Positions 24,673 through 33,044 of a stretch of DNA of 64,000 nucleotides are shown one piece after another (the first letter of the stretch is position 1; the number at the start of each line of letters is the position of its first letter). A program made the position numbers and the translations under genes. The notes under the pieces were generated by a model. The model ran no database searches, was not told the origin of the DNA, and saw nothing but the letters and a program-made list of their open reading frames with translations. Source of the stretch: Streptomyces sp. NBC_00464 (lineage in GTDB: Bacteria; Actinomycetota; Actinomycetes; Streptomycetales; Streptomycetaceae); the NCBI RefSeq assembly GCF_036013915.1, contig NZ_CP107899.1:7468001-7532000 (forward strand), in the 5' to 3' direction.

Positions 24673-25791
24673 ATGTCGTCCCAGCAGGAAACGCCAGTGA
24701 AGAGCATCGTCGTCCCGTTCGTGCCCGATGATTCGCCGGCCTTGTCGAGGCGGCTCGGAGGACATCGGGTGCCCGAGCGCTGGCAGGCGGTCGACCGCTC
24801 GGTTCATGCCCCTCACATCGTTGCCGTTGCGAGTGACGACGGTGAGGAGTGGACCGCTGCCGCGCTTGTGACGGCACGCCCGAACACGGCCTATCTGAAG
24901 ATCGTCGATGCCGTCGGCGATGTGCAGGCAGCCATTGCGGCAGTCGTCGCACTCGCACGCGACCGGGAGCTCGCGCAGGTCAAGTGGGAAGGCTGGACGG
25001 CAGACCCCGAGGACGCCGCTGCCGCCGGCTTCGCCCCCCTGAGCCCTCCGCTCTCGCAGTCGGAGGGTGCGGACGGACCCGTTTCCGGTTACGTCCGCTG
25101 GCTGAGCGACGGCGTGGTCGCCGAACCCCCGTACTACGGGCAGACCACGCACTTCACGTGCGGTGCCGTCACCGCCCTGGTCGCGCAGGCGCACGCGGGA
25201 ACGCTGCCGGGGGAGGCCCTCGACCGCCGGGCGGAGCTGACGCTGTGGCGAGACGCGAACAACTTCCTCGCATGCGAGCCGGTCGGACTGGGCGTTGCCG
25301 TGCGCCGGGCCTGGCCGTCGTCCCCCGTCGAGGTCCACCTCGACACGGAACGGCCCGTCCTGCTCGACCATCACCCGGAGAAGGAACAGGAGTGGCGTGC
25401 CCTGCTCCAGCTCGCGTCGCGTACGGACGCCGGACGGATGGGTGTCCCGATCGACCCGGGCCACCTTTCCATGACCCGGATCCGGGACGCGATCGGCCGA
25501 CGGGAGCACGTGCTGCTCCTGCTCTCGCTCGCCGACATGCAGGGGTTCGACGTGCCGCACTGGGTGCTCTGCCACGGGCTCGTACCAGGCGCTGTCGTGA
25601 TCGAGGATCCGTGGGCCAATGCGGCAACGGGGGACACCTGGGTCGATGCCCACCTTCTGCCGGTCCCCGACGCGTCGCTCGACACGATGTCGACGCTCTC
25701 ACCGGACCGCTTCCGGGGTGCCGTGACCATCGGCCGCCCGGAGCGGCACGGTGTGGTTCAGTGCTCGCAGAGGGAGAACTCTCGTTCGTAG
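24673..25791 (+). CDS. Peptidase C39-like (DUF3335) protein
   Basis: 372 residues from ATG 24673, with GAGGAG eight bases upstream. The C-terminal ~220 residues resemble papain-like C39 peptidases: GQTTHFTCGAVTALV holds the likely nucleophile C163, DVPHWVLCHG the histidine H296, and VVIEDPWAN the aspartate D312. The first ~115 residues look like a GNAT-type fold without a clear acetyl-CoA motif. It follows the siderophore permease by ~95 bp on the same strand, so it may belong to that regulon. No signal peptide is seen, so it should act in the cytoplasm; the substrate is unknown. The last 34 bases overlap the convergent DUF4246 gene. Confidence 0.75.
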   Translation: MSSQQETPVKSIVVPFVPDDSPALSRRLGGHRVPERWQAVDRSVHAPHIVAVASDDGEEWTAAALVTARPNTAYLKIVDAVGDVQAAIAAVVALARDRELAQVKWEGWTADPEDAAAAGFAPLSPPLSQSEGADGPVSGYVRWLSDGVVAEPPYYGQTTHFTCGAVTALVAQAHAGTLPGEALDRRAELTLWRDANNFLACEPVGLGVAVRRAWPSSPVEVHLDTERPVLLDHHPEKEQEWRALLQLASRTDAGRMGVPIDPGHLSMTRIRDAIGRREHVLLLLSLADMQGFDVPHWVLCHGLVPGAVVIEDPWANAATGDTWVDAHLLPVPDASLDTMSTLSPDRFRGAVTIGRPERHGVVQCSQRENSRS

Positions 25792-27266
25792 ACCTGCTCG
25801 TTGTGCTCGTCGACGAAGAACTTGCGTTCCTGCATGAGCTGTTCGCGAAAGCCCTTGGCCTGTTCAAGCGTCATCGTCGAGGTGTCGGACCATGGTTGTT
25901 GCGATGGCACATCGGATGTCGAAACGATCTTCTCCGACGGGTCGACGAGGAAGAACGCGAGAATTTTGCGAGATCCCGGGCGGGTGGGGTCCGCGAGGCG
26001 GAACGATTCGACACGGTGTTGCAGGATGTTCGGGAATGCCAGGCAGCGGCCCGCCGGGGTCGATGCCGATCCCAGCGTCTGGTTCAGGGCGTCTTCGTCC
26101 TCCAGACCGTAGACCTCACGCAGACCGTTGTCGTCGTTCTGCTCGTAGCGCGGGTCAGCGAGTGCTGCCCGGAAGCTCAGCCGGCTTTCGGTGATGTTCT
26201 CGCTGTCCCAGTAGTAGATGCCGGTCGACACGATCCGCTCGTTCAGCATCCCCTCGACATGCCAGGAGCCGCCGGGGTATTCGGGCTCGTCCGAAGTGAG
26301 ATGAATGGTGGCGAGCTTGACGATCACCTGGAGACGGCGGCCGCGCAGGTCGACCCGGGCGGATGGATCGGGCAGCTCGGGCGGGGTGAAGACCGGGGCG
26401 TCCGGGATGGCCGGGCGGCGGTTCTCCCACCAGGTCTCCTGAGCCTCCTCCCATGCGTCGAGGGCCTCTTCGTAGGCCCCCTTGTCGCTGTAGGAGGACT
26501 GGTCCGGATACTCCGGCTCCGAGTCGTACCACCCGTAGGGATCGGCCTCGATCCGCAGGGGCCGCGGATGGCGCAGATCGGTGAGTACGTTCTCGAACAG
26601 AGGGCGCAGGCACGCGAACAAGTCCGGCAGGACGGAGGCCAGTTCGTGATGAGTCTCGGGGTGGACGTTGTTGACGTACGAACGGAAGGTGACGTCGCCC
26701 TCGGTACTGACGTCCACGTCGGTGGGCAGCCACTGGAACTTCTCCGAGAATTCGTACGTCGAGTAGCGGTTCGTCGGGTTCTGCCAAGCCCGCTCGGGCG
26801 CGCCGCTCACCTCTCTCACCAGACAGAACAGTGAGGGATGGACCAGATCCAATACCTGGCCGTCGGATCCGGGATGCCAGTCCTGTTCTGCTTCGGGGAC
26901 CTGTTCCAGAACCCGAACCGCCTCGCGCAGCCGGGATCCGAGCTTTTCATCGACCAGTGTGTCCGACTGCCACACCCCGTCGACGGCGGAGACCTCGATG
27001 CCGGTCCGCCCGTCCCGCAGCGTCGCGTAATGCACAAGTTCGGCAAGGACGAAGCGGACCTGCGCTTCGGTGAGCCCCTGGGCGACCGCTTCCCGCGTCC
27101 ACCTGTCGAGGATGTCGGCGTCGTTCATCTTGTCGAACCACCCCGGCTTCGCCCGGATGTGCGAGCTGCACTGCATCATCTGCAGTTCCCGCAGCGTCCG
27201 GGGGGTCGCGAACGATATGGCGCGGGTGGCGCGAAAGGGCAGCGGGAAGGCGGACTGGGCGGTCAA
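25758..27266 (-). CDS. DUF4246 protein, probable Fe(II)/2-oxoglutarate-type oxygenase
   Basis: 502 residues from TTG 27266, supported by GGAGG ten bases upstream; ATG 27179 is the alternative. The fold cannot be proved here, but GGSWHVEGMLNERIVSTGIY supplies an HxE pair (H336, E338). LAFPNILQHRVESF adds H417, and GSRKILAFFLVDP adds R433. That order and spacing is the iron- and 2-oxoglutarate-binding set of double-stranded beta-helix oxygenases. The family name in databases remains DUF4246. The gene is single and convergent with the C39-like gene, overlapping its 3' end by 34 bp. No substrate is suggested by context. Confidence 0.7.
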   Translation of the reverse strand: MTAQSAFPLPFRATRAISFATPRTLRELQMMQCSSHIRAKPGWFDKMNDADILDRWTREAVAQGLTEAQVRFVLAELVHYATLRDGRTGIEVSAVDGVWQSDTLVDEKLGSRLREAVRVLEQVPEAEQDWHPGSDGQVLDLVHPSLFCLVREVSGAPERAWQNPTNRYSTYEFSEKFQWLPTDVDVSTEGDVTFRSYVNNVHPETHHELASVLPDLFACLRPLFENVLTDLRHPRPLRIEADPYGWYDSEPEYPDQSSYSDKGAYEEALDAWEEAQETWWENRRPAIPDAPVFTPPELPDPSARVDLRGRRLQVIVKLATIHLTSDEPEYPGGSWHVEGMLNERIVSTGIYYWDSENITESRLSFRAALADPRYEQNDDNGLREVYGLEDEDALNQTLGSASTPAGRCLAFPNILQHRVESFRLADPTRPGSRKILAFFLVDPSEKIVSTSDVPSQQPWSDTSTMTLEQAKGFREQLMQERKFFVDEHNEQVYEREFSLCEH

Positions 27267-27311
27267 TTCTCTTGGTCCTCCGAGTCGGTGTGTGGTGGCG
27301 GGAACGATACT

Positions 27312-27542
27312 TCAGCCGACTGACACCTCCCGCTCGACCTCCTGCCGTCCCGGCTGGGCGCGGTAGAGGTCGGCCGGCGCGGACCAGTCGTACGGGGGGT
27401 GGCGAGCGAGCAGTACGGCCATCAGGTCCGCCGCCGAGAGACTGGAGGTGGGGTGCCCGGATCCTGCGGACGTGCTGGAGCGCACCGTCCGCACCGCCCC
27501 TTTCCCCGCCCGAATCCGCGGGCTTCCTTGTGCGTTCCTCAA
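27312..27542 (-). pseudogene. Transketolase N-terminal remnant
   Basis: On the minus strand about 40 residues match the start of a transketolase: VRTVRSSTSAGSGHPTSSLS then AADLMAVLLARHPPYDWSAP. The GSGHPTSSLSAADL stretch is part of the thiamine-diphosphate site of the N-terminal subunit. The match breaks off after YDW, and the expected 'DHLIFSKGHASP' part is absent, so the gene is a fragment. A PP pair replaces the usual LR in LARHLRYD. It lies between the DUF4246 and DUF4230 genes and no other transketolase sequence is found in the window. Confidence 0.7.
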
Positions 27543-27602
27543 CTCGCCTGTCTCGTAAGGGTTTCTGGGGGCATCCGAAGTACAGGAAAGGAGGGCCGTC
27601 GG

Positions 27603-28265
27603 ATGACGATTTCCCCCAGTTACCTGCCCAGACGCATGCCCGCTTGGGCGAAGGTGGTGACCGCCTTCGTGCTGGTGCTCGTGGTGCTGTTCGCCGGAAT
27701 CAGGCTGGCCGTACTGCCGGGCATCAAGGATCTGTTCGGAACCGAGACGACCGACCGCTCGGGCCCCGCTGTCCTCAAGTCCATCAAGGACATGAGCCGT
27801 TTCGACGCCGCCTCCGGAAACTTCCAGGTGGTGGTCGACCTCGAGAAGGACACCAAGTATCTACCGGACGCAGTGCGCGGCTCCCGCACGCTCTATGTGG
27901 GTGCGGGCACGGTGGAGGCGTACGTCGACCTCGCCGACGTGGGCGGGAACGGCGTGACGGTGAACGACGACCGCACCTCCGCCACACTGCGGCTCCCGCA
28001 CGCGCAACTCGGCAAGCCCGCCCTGGACGCTGACCACTCCTACGCCGTCTCCAAACAACGGGGCCTGCTCGACCGCCTCGGAGACGTGTTCTCGGACAAT
28101 CCCAACAGCGAACACGCCGTCCAGAAACTCGCGGTCTCGCACATCGCCGATGCGGCCAAGGACAGCGGACTGACCACGAGGGCCGAAGCCAACACCACCA
28201 GAATGCTTGAGGGTCTCCTGCACTCCCTGGGCTTCAAGGACGTGCACATCTCCTACGGGCCCTGA
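27603..28265 (+). CDS. DUF4230 membrane-anchored protein
   Basis: 220 residues from ATG 27603, with AAAGGAGGG nine bases upstream. One N-terminal transmembrane helix (VVTAFVLVLVVLFAGIRLAV) is followed by an extracytoplasmic DUF4230 domain. Typical segments are VLKSIKDMSRFDAASGNFQV, TLYVGAGTVEAYVDL, VTVNDDRTSATLRLPHAQ and the C-terminal TTRMLEGLLHSLGFKDVHIS. The family is widespread in Gram-positive bacteria with unknown function. It has its own ribosome site and no clear operon partner. Confidence 0.8.
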   Translation: MTISPSYLPRRMPAWAKVVTAFVLVLVVLFAGIRLAVLPGIKDLFGTETTDRSGPAVLKSIKDMSRFDAASGNFQVVVDLEKDTKYLPDAVRGSRTLYVGAGTVEAYVDLADVGGNGVTVNDDRTSATLRLPHAQLGKPALDADHSYAVSKQRGLLDRLGDVFSDNPNSEHAVQKLAVSHIADAAKDSGLTTRAEANTTRMLEGLLHSLGFKDVHISYGP

Positions 28266-28384
28266 CAGCGCCCCTGGAACGGAGATTCCGCCACGTTCTC
28301 GGCATCGGCGGCCGAATCGCCCTCTGGTCGCCCACGGCAATCGTGCCGCGCCCGGGGGCGGGTTAACTCGGGCGGACCATCATC

Positions 28385-28430
28385 TTGACAGTACGCAGTC
28401 ATGTCGATGAGATAAATGGGAGCGCTCCCA
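28385..28430 (+). promoter_or_regulatory. Promoter with perfect CebR box TGGGAGCGCTCCCA
   Basis: A -35 TTGACA (28385-28390) and a -10-like TGAGAT (28408-28413) are 17 bp apart. Immediately downstream, TGGGAGCGCTCCCA (28417-28430) is the exact 14-bp palindrome bound by CebR, the cellobiose/cellotriose-responsive repressor of Streptomyces. Its position around the transcription start would block transcription until cellulose breakdown products appear. Confidence 0.85.
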
Positions 28431-28468
28431 TCATCTGTCCTACGGTTCCCCACCCCGAGGAGGCGCAC

Positions 28469-29644
28469 ATGTCGAATCTTCTCCCGCGATTACTGCACAG
28501 ACCCTGGACGGCGGCCGCGGCCGCTCTCGCGCTGGTGTTCTCGGTCTTCGTCGTGGTGCCTGCCAGCGGTTCGGACATGGCGTCCGGATGCCGGGTCGAC
28601 TACACCGCCAACGAGTGGACCGGCGGCTATACGGCCCAGGTGCGCATCACCAACACCGGTTCGGCGCTCAGCGACTGGCAGTTGGCGTGGACGTACGGCG
28701 GCGACCGGCACGTCACCTCCGCCTGGAACGCTACCGTCACTCAGGCCGGCCACTCCGTGACCGCCGTCAATACTGTCTGGAACGGAGTGCTGGCCGGCGG
28801 CGGTTCCGTCGACTTCGGTCTGCAAGGGGTCGGGCAGTCGGCCGAATCGGTGCCCACCGACTTCACCCTCAACGGCGTGTCCTGTGGTGGTGAGGACACC
28901 TCGCCGCCGACCACGCCGCCTCCCACGACACCACCCCCCACCACACCGCCCTCTGCGGAGTGCGATGACGCCGCTGTCTGTGAGGACTTCGAGGACCAGG
29001 CCGGTCCTGCCCCGGCAGGGAACTGGCGGTTCACGGCGCCCGACTGCCAGGGCTCGGGCACGGCCGCAGTCGACACGGAAATCGCGCACAGTGGCACGCA
29101 GTCGCTGCGTCTGGACGGGCGGGCCGGCTACTGCAACCACGCCTTCGTGGCCGCCACCGCGGACTTGTCGTCGGTCGGCCCGGTGCTGCACGTCCGCATG
29201 TGGGTGCGGCACACCACCGCGTTCCCGGCCGCGCACGTCACCTTCGTGTCGATGCCGGACAGCTCCCAGGGCGGAAAGGCGCTGCGGATCGGCGGACAGA
29301 ACGGAGCCCTGCAGTGGAACCGGGAAAGTGATGACGCCACGCTCCCCGCGCAGAGCCCGGTCGGGGTGGGGCTGAGCCGGCCTCTGCCGACGGGCAGCTG
29401 GCAGTGCCTGCGGTTCGCGGTCGACACCTCGGCACCGCAACTCGACACCTGGCTCAACGACGAGCAGGTGCCGGGGCTGCACGCCGACGGCGTACCGACG
29501 CAGGACGTCGATCAGCAGTGGCTCTCCCGGTCCACTCCGCCGAGACCGCTCTCCCTGCGGCTGGGCTGGGAGAGTTACGGGACCGGTGACGACACCCTGT
29601 GGTTCGACGATGTGGTCGTAGGCTCCTCGCCGATCGGCTGCTGA
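28469..29644 (+). CDS. Secreted CBM2 protein with C-terminal Cip1-like domain
   Basis: 391 residues from ATG 28469 (GAGGAGG upstream). A signal peptide (residues 1-~36) is followed by a CBM2 cellulose-binding module at ~38-139 with the expected flanking cysteines C41 and C139 and the tryptophans of ANEWTGGYTAQV, DWQLAWTY and NTVWNGVL. A PTTPP linker runs ~140-163. The ~230-residue C-terminal domain (CEDFEDQAGPAPAGNWRF, GSGTAAVDTEIAHSGTQSLR, TLWFDDVVVG) resembles the beta-jelly-roll Cip1-type proteins induced with cellulases; I cannot confirm it by search. The CebR box upstream fits a role on cellulose outside the cell. Confidence 0.85.
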   Translation: MSNLLPRLLHRPWTAAAAALALVFSVFVVVPASGSDMASGCRVDYTANEWTGGYTAQVRITNTGSALSDWQLAWTYGGDRHVTSAWNATVTQAGHSVTAVNTVWNGVLAGGGSVDFGLQGVGQSAESVPTDFTLNGVSCGGEDTSPPTTPPPTTPPPTTPPSAECDDAAVCEDFEDQAGPAPAGNWRFTAPDCQGSGTAAVDTEIAHSGTQSLRLDGRAGYCNHAFVAATADLSSVGPVLHVRMWVRHTTAFPAAHVTFVSMPDSSQGGKALRIGGQNGALQWNRESDDATLPAQSPVGVGLSRPLPTGSWQCLRFAVDTSAPQLDTWLNDEQVPGLHADGVPTQDVDQQWLSRSTPPRPLSLRLGWESYGTGDDTLWFDDVVVGSSPIGC

Positions 29645-29672
29645 CGACCGGCTGCCCGGCGGGCGGAGGAGT

Positions 29673-29728
29673 GCCGGTGACGGAGGGCCGGTGACGGAGG
29701 GCCGGTGACGACGGGCCGGTGATGGCTC
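29673..29728. repeat. 14-bp tandem repeat, about 3.5 copies
   Basis: GCCGGTGACGGAGG occurs twice exactly (29673-29686, 29687-29700), then with changes at 29701-29714 and 29715-29728. It lies ~30 bp after the CBM2 gene stop. It looks like slippage repeat DNA; no coding role is seen. Confidence 0.7.
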
Positions 29729-30104
29729 CGCGAGGGCGGAGTCCGTCAGCCCGTCTTCGCCGGTTCTCGCCCGTGGTGGGTCAGGGAGTGCCGACAGTCA
29801 CCAACTCGTGGGGTCGAAGGAGATATCCCGGCCCCTTCCCTCGGTCACCTGAACGGGGTCGAAAGTTCGGACTCCACCCTGAAATTTGTGGTGGCCTGAT
29901 GCCAGGGAGGTCGTCAACTGCGCCGACCCTGTGTGCGGAAATGGGTCGCCTCGCGGTTTGGTTCTGGTGCTCTGCTCGCTTGAACTGTGCCTTCTCATCC
30001 ACCAACCTTCTCGAATCTTTCGCAGCGACTGGCGAATCCTGCGTGAGGTGTTGACGCCGTGACTCGAGTGCCTATGCCATGTCCGACCAGTTCGTGAAGG
30101 GAAC
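29729..30104. other. Unassigned spacer before the GH62 remnant
   Basis: About 375 bp without a recognisable gene. The section 29980-30060 is clearly richer in A and T than its surroundings. The GH62 homology begins abruptly at about 30105, so this stretch probably holds foreign or rearranged DNA that replaced the front of that gene. Confidence 0.4.
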
Positions 30105-30653
30105 AAACTGTTCACCGGCAGCATCTCCGGCTCCGGCACCGGCCCGATCGACCAGACCCTGATCGGTGACGGCCAGAACATGTACCTGTTCTTCGCCGGT
30201 GACAACGGCAAGATCTACCGGGCGAGCATGCCGATCGGGAACTTTCCGGGCAGCTTCGGCTCGTCGTACACGACGATCATGAGCGACTCGACGAACAACC
30301 TGTTCGAGGGTGTGCAGGTCTACAAGGTTCAGGACCAGAACCAGTACCTCATGATCGTTGAGGCGATGGGTGCGAACGGGCGCTACTTCCGTTCGTTCAC
30401 GGCCGCCGGCCTGGGCGGTTCGTGGACCCCGCAGGCCGGCACCGAGAACAACCCCTTCGCGGGCAAGGCCAACAGCGGTGCCACCTGGACCAATGACATC
30501 AGCCACGGTGACCTGGTCCGCAACAACCCTGACCAGACCATGACCATCGACCCCTGCAACCTGCAGCTTCTCTACCAGGGCAAGTCCCCTACCGCGGAAG
30601 GCCCTTACGATCAACTGCCGTGGCGGCCGGGCGTCCTTACCCTGCAGCGCTGA
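30105..30653 (+). pseudogene. GH62 alpha-L-arabinofuranosidase, 5'-truncated
   Basis: The frame reads [20 protein letters not shown], then [56 protein letters not shown] and [19 protein letters not shown]. This is the C-terminal ~180 residues of a GH62 arabinofuranosidase, an enzyme that removes arabinose side chains from xylan. The N-terminal half with the signal peptide and the first catalytic residues is absent. Upstream sequence shows no homology and no in-frame start before ATG 30180. The remaining part has no internal stop and is well conserved, so the loss seems recent. A good terminator follows. Confidence 0.8.
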
Positions 30654-30756
30654 TCTTCCTGATTCACGGCGAATGCGATGGGCGCGGTCTGACGGCGCGT
30701 GGACGAGCGGTTCACGGCCTGGGTGGCTCCACCTGCTGACCGGTACTCACTGCCTT

Positions 30757-30789
30757 GTGGAACCCCGGCCGTGTCGGCTGGGGTTCCAC
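30757..30789 (+). terminator. Terminator after the GH62 remnant
   Basis: GTGGAACCCCGGCCG (30757-30771) pairs with CGGCTGGGGTTCCAC (30775-30789), 14 of 15 with one G-T type mismatch. The loop is 3 bases and TCTTCTCC follows. It is about 100 bp past the stop of the GH62 remnant. Confidence 0.7.
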
Positions 30790-30873
30790 TCTTCTCCGGG
30801 CGCTTCTCCGGACACTCGTGGGAAAGGCCCTAGGAGGCCACGGGGGACACTCGTCGCCGGCCGCGCACCGTGT

Positions 30874-31737
30874 TCACCCTGTCCGCCGCGGCGCGACCTC
30901 CACGGAGAGGTCGTTGTCGACCGTGTAGTACGGACGTGCCGATACCCCGTCGAGCAGCGCGGCCGGGTAGACGAAGACCGCCTTGCGTTCCGCGATGTCG
31001 TCCAGCAGCCGGCCCACCCGGATCCGCGGCGCGCCGGTGGCCGGGCGGACGTACACGTCCCAGAACACCGGTGCCTCCCCGGCTCCCGGCCCTCCGCCCT
31101 CGGCTACGAGCTCCTTGTAGTCGACGGTGAACGAGAACTCCTGGCCCCCCTCCGCCCGGAGTGCGATCTGCCGTACGACGGAGCCCTGCCCCCGTCGGTG
31201 CACCGTCGCCGCCGCACCCTCCCCGAGCCGCGCGCCGAACAGCCGTGCCGTCACGGTCATCGAGTCATCCGCCGGATCGATCCGGCCGGCCTCCGCGTGC
31301 ATGGCCCGCCACCAGGCACGCACGGCGAGCCGCCCGTCCTTGGTGGCGTACGGGATCCGGACCGCCACCGGCGTGGCCCGGCCGTCGCCCCCGCCGGACA
31401 CCAGCGCGCGCAGATCACGCAGGCCGGGCAGCAGGGGTGTGCGCTCTTCTTCCGGCGCGCCCACGACGTAGGCGTCCCAGTGGCCTTCCTCAAGAGCCGG
31501 GGCCGCCTCCAGCACGGCCCGCCACTGGTCTGGCCCCGCGGGCTCCAGCTCCACATAGTGGCCGGTCCCCTCCGGCTTGCCCTTCTTCGGGCGCAGCTGA
31601 AGCAGCAGCCGGGGACGTGCCGAGGCGGGCAGCGGCAACCGTACGCCTACGGTCAACCGCCCTTCCGCCTCCACCGTTACCTCCGCGCGGGGCCTCTCCA
31701 CCGGTCCGTTCACGCCATCGCTGTCGCTGCTGCTCAT
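30874..31737 (-). CDS. Accessory protein of a polymer/glycosyl transferase pair
   Basis: 287 residues from ATG 31737, coupled by ATGA overlap to the glycosyltransferase gene upstream. It is built of two beta-rich units with repeated patterns (VELEPAGPDQWRAVLEAAPAL; VYVRPATGAPRIRVGRLLDD) and ends in VSARPYYTVDNDLSVEV. These patterns resemble the beta-rich middle part of CDP-glycerol glycerophosphotransferase-family proteins such as the one at 4802-7579, but the transferase domain itself is missing. No signal peptide or membrane helix is seen. It may be a free-standing version of that accessory region working with the partner glycosyltransferase; this is inference. Confidence 0.65.
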   Translation of the reverse strand: MSSSDSDGVNGPVERPRAEVTVEAEGRLTVGVRLPLPASARPRLLLQLRPKKGKPEGTGHYVELEPAGPDQWRAVLEAAPALEEGHWDAYVVGAPEEERTPLLPGLRDLRALVSGGGDGRATPVAVRIPYATKDGRLAVRAWWRAMHAEAGRIDPADDSMTVTARLFGARLGEGAAATVHRRGQGSVVRQIALRAEGGQEFSFTVDYKELVAEGGGPGAGEAPVFWDVYVRPATGAPRIRVGRLLDDIAERKAVFVYPAALLDGVSARPYYTVDNDLSVEVAPRRTG

Positions 31738-32987
31738 CGTCGCGCCTTTCGTACGATCCTCGCGACGCTGCCGGCCGCGACGAGCATCGTGTCCCTGGCC
31801 GCGTAACCGCCACTCAGCAAGGAGCGGTCGGTCCCGCGTACCGACCGGCCGTCGCTCCGGGCCGCCAGCAGTTCCTCGAACAGCCGCTCCGCCTGGGCCA
31901 CGACGGGGGCGGGGGCGTAACGCCGGGAGTTCTCCAGCGCGGCGCGCCCCATGCGCCGGCGCAGCTCGTCATCGCCCACGAGGTCCAGCAGAGCACCGGC
32001 CAGTGCGTTCCGGTCTCCGACGGGAACGAGCCGGCCGTCCTCACCGGGGGCGATGATCTCGCCGGGGCCGTACGCACAGTCGGTGCTCACGACAGGCAGC
32101 CCGCAGCGCATCGCCTCGACGATGGTCATGCCGAAGGGCTCGAAACTGGACGTCGCCGCCCCGATCGAGCCCTTGACCCACTCGGCTTCCATCGGGGCCA
32201 CCGCGCCCATAAGGAAAACGTTGTTGTAGAGCCCGAGCCGGTCGATGAGACCACGCAGCCGCTGCTGCTCCTCGCCCCTGCCGTAAATGCGCAACTTCCA
32301 GTCGGGATACTCCGCGGCGACCGCGGCGAAGGCCTCGATCAGCAGGTCGAACCGCTTCACCGGCACCAGCCGTCCGGCCGCGACCACGACGCGCTCGCGG
32401 CCGTCCGCCGGGGGGAGGGTCGGGGTCGGGACACTGTTGGGCAGCGCCTGCACCCGTACGCCCGGCAGCCGCATCTTGCGTCGGTAGGCGGCGGCGTCGG
32501 TCTCCGTGACGGGCGTGATCGCGTCCAGGCGCGGATAGACCTGGCGCAGCGTGTTGCGCAGTCGCGGCGGGTGGTTGTCGAGCGTGAGGTGTTCCTGCCC
32601 GACCCGTACCGTTCGCGCGGGGGCCTGGAGGGCCAGGTGGACGTTGAGGCCGGGGCGGGTACCTACGGCCACGTCGGCGTCGAGCGACGCGAGCGCCTCG
32701 CTGATGCGCTCATCGGTGAGCGCGCTGTACTCCCGGTAGCGGTACTCGGACGAGGGAAAGACCTTCGCCGGTGTCAGATGCCGCGGGTCGTTCTTCTCGT
32801 GCCGCAGATCCACCAGGGGGCGCAGCCGCACGCGCGGGTCGGGTGTGAGGTTCGGTCGTTCCCGTGTCCGGAGAACCGAGATGATCTCCACGTCGTGCCG
32901 ATCGGCCAGCGCTCGGGCCAAGTTGAACGTAGTAGTGATCGTCCCTCCTATCCCATACGCGTTGTGTATAAGGAATGAGATTTTCAT
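31734..32987 (-). CDS. GT4-family glycosyltransferase
   Basis: 417 residues from ATG 32987 (a second ATG at 32996 would add three residues; neither has a strong ribosome site). GT-B fold features: MKISFLIHNAYGIGGTITTT at the N-terminus, VVVAAGRLVPVKRFDLLIEA, and the nucleotide-sugar motif EPFGMTIVEAMRCGLPVVST near the C-terminus, where the first E of the EX7E pair lies in SSFEPFG. It transfers a sugar from a nucleotide donor to an unknown acceptor at the inner membrane face. With the following accessory gene it forms a two-gene operon, probably for a surface glycan or teichoic-type polymer. Confidence 0.88.
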   Translation of the reverse strand: MKISFLIHNAYGIGGTITTTFNLARALADRHDVEIISVLRTRERPNLTPDPRVRLRPLVDLRHEKNDPRHLTPAKVFPSSEYRYREYSALTDERISEALASLDADVAVGTRPGLNVHLALQAPARTVRVGQEHLTLDNHPPRLRNTLRQVYPRLDAITPVTETDAAAYRRKMRLPGVRVQALPNSVPTPTLPPADGRERVVVAAGRLVPVKRFDLLIEAFAAVAAEYPDWKLRIYGRGEEQQRLRGLIDRLGLYNNVFLMGAVAPMEAEWVKGSIGAATSSFEPFGMTIVEAMRCGLPVVSTDCAYGPGEIIAPGEDGRLVPVGDRNALAGALLDLVGDDELRRRMGRAALENSRRYAPAPVVAQAERLFEELLAARSDGRSVRGTDRSLLSGGYAARDTMLVAAGSVARIVRKARR

Positions 32988-33044
32988 GCCGTACATGACG
33001 GTCGGCAGCTACGGAAGGTTGCCTGTGCATCACCTTCGAGTGCC

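Noticed and set aside
28903..28955. CCACCACGCCGCC-like tandem repeats in the CBM2 gene
   Set aside because: They encode the expected Pro/Thr linker between two domains and are not an independent repeat element.
29781..30005. Small minus-strand ORF before the GH62 remnant
   Set aside because: No recognisable motif, no ribosome site, and lower GC than real genes here; treated as spacer.
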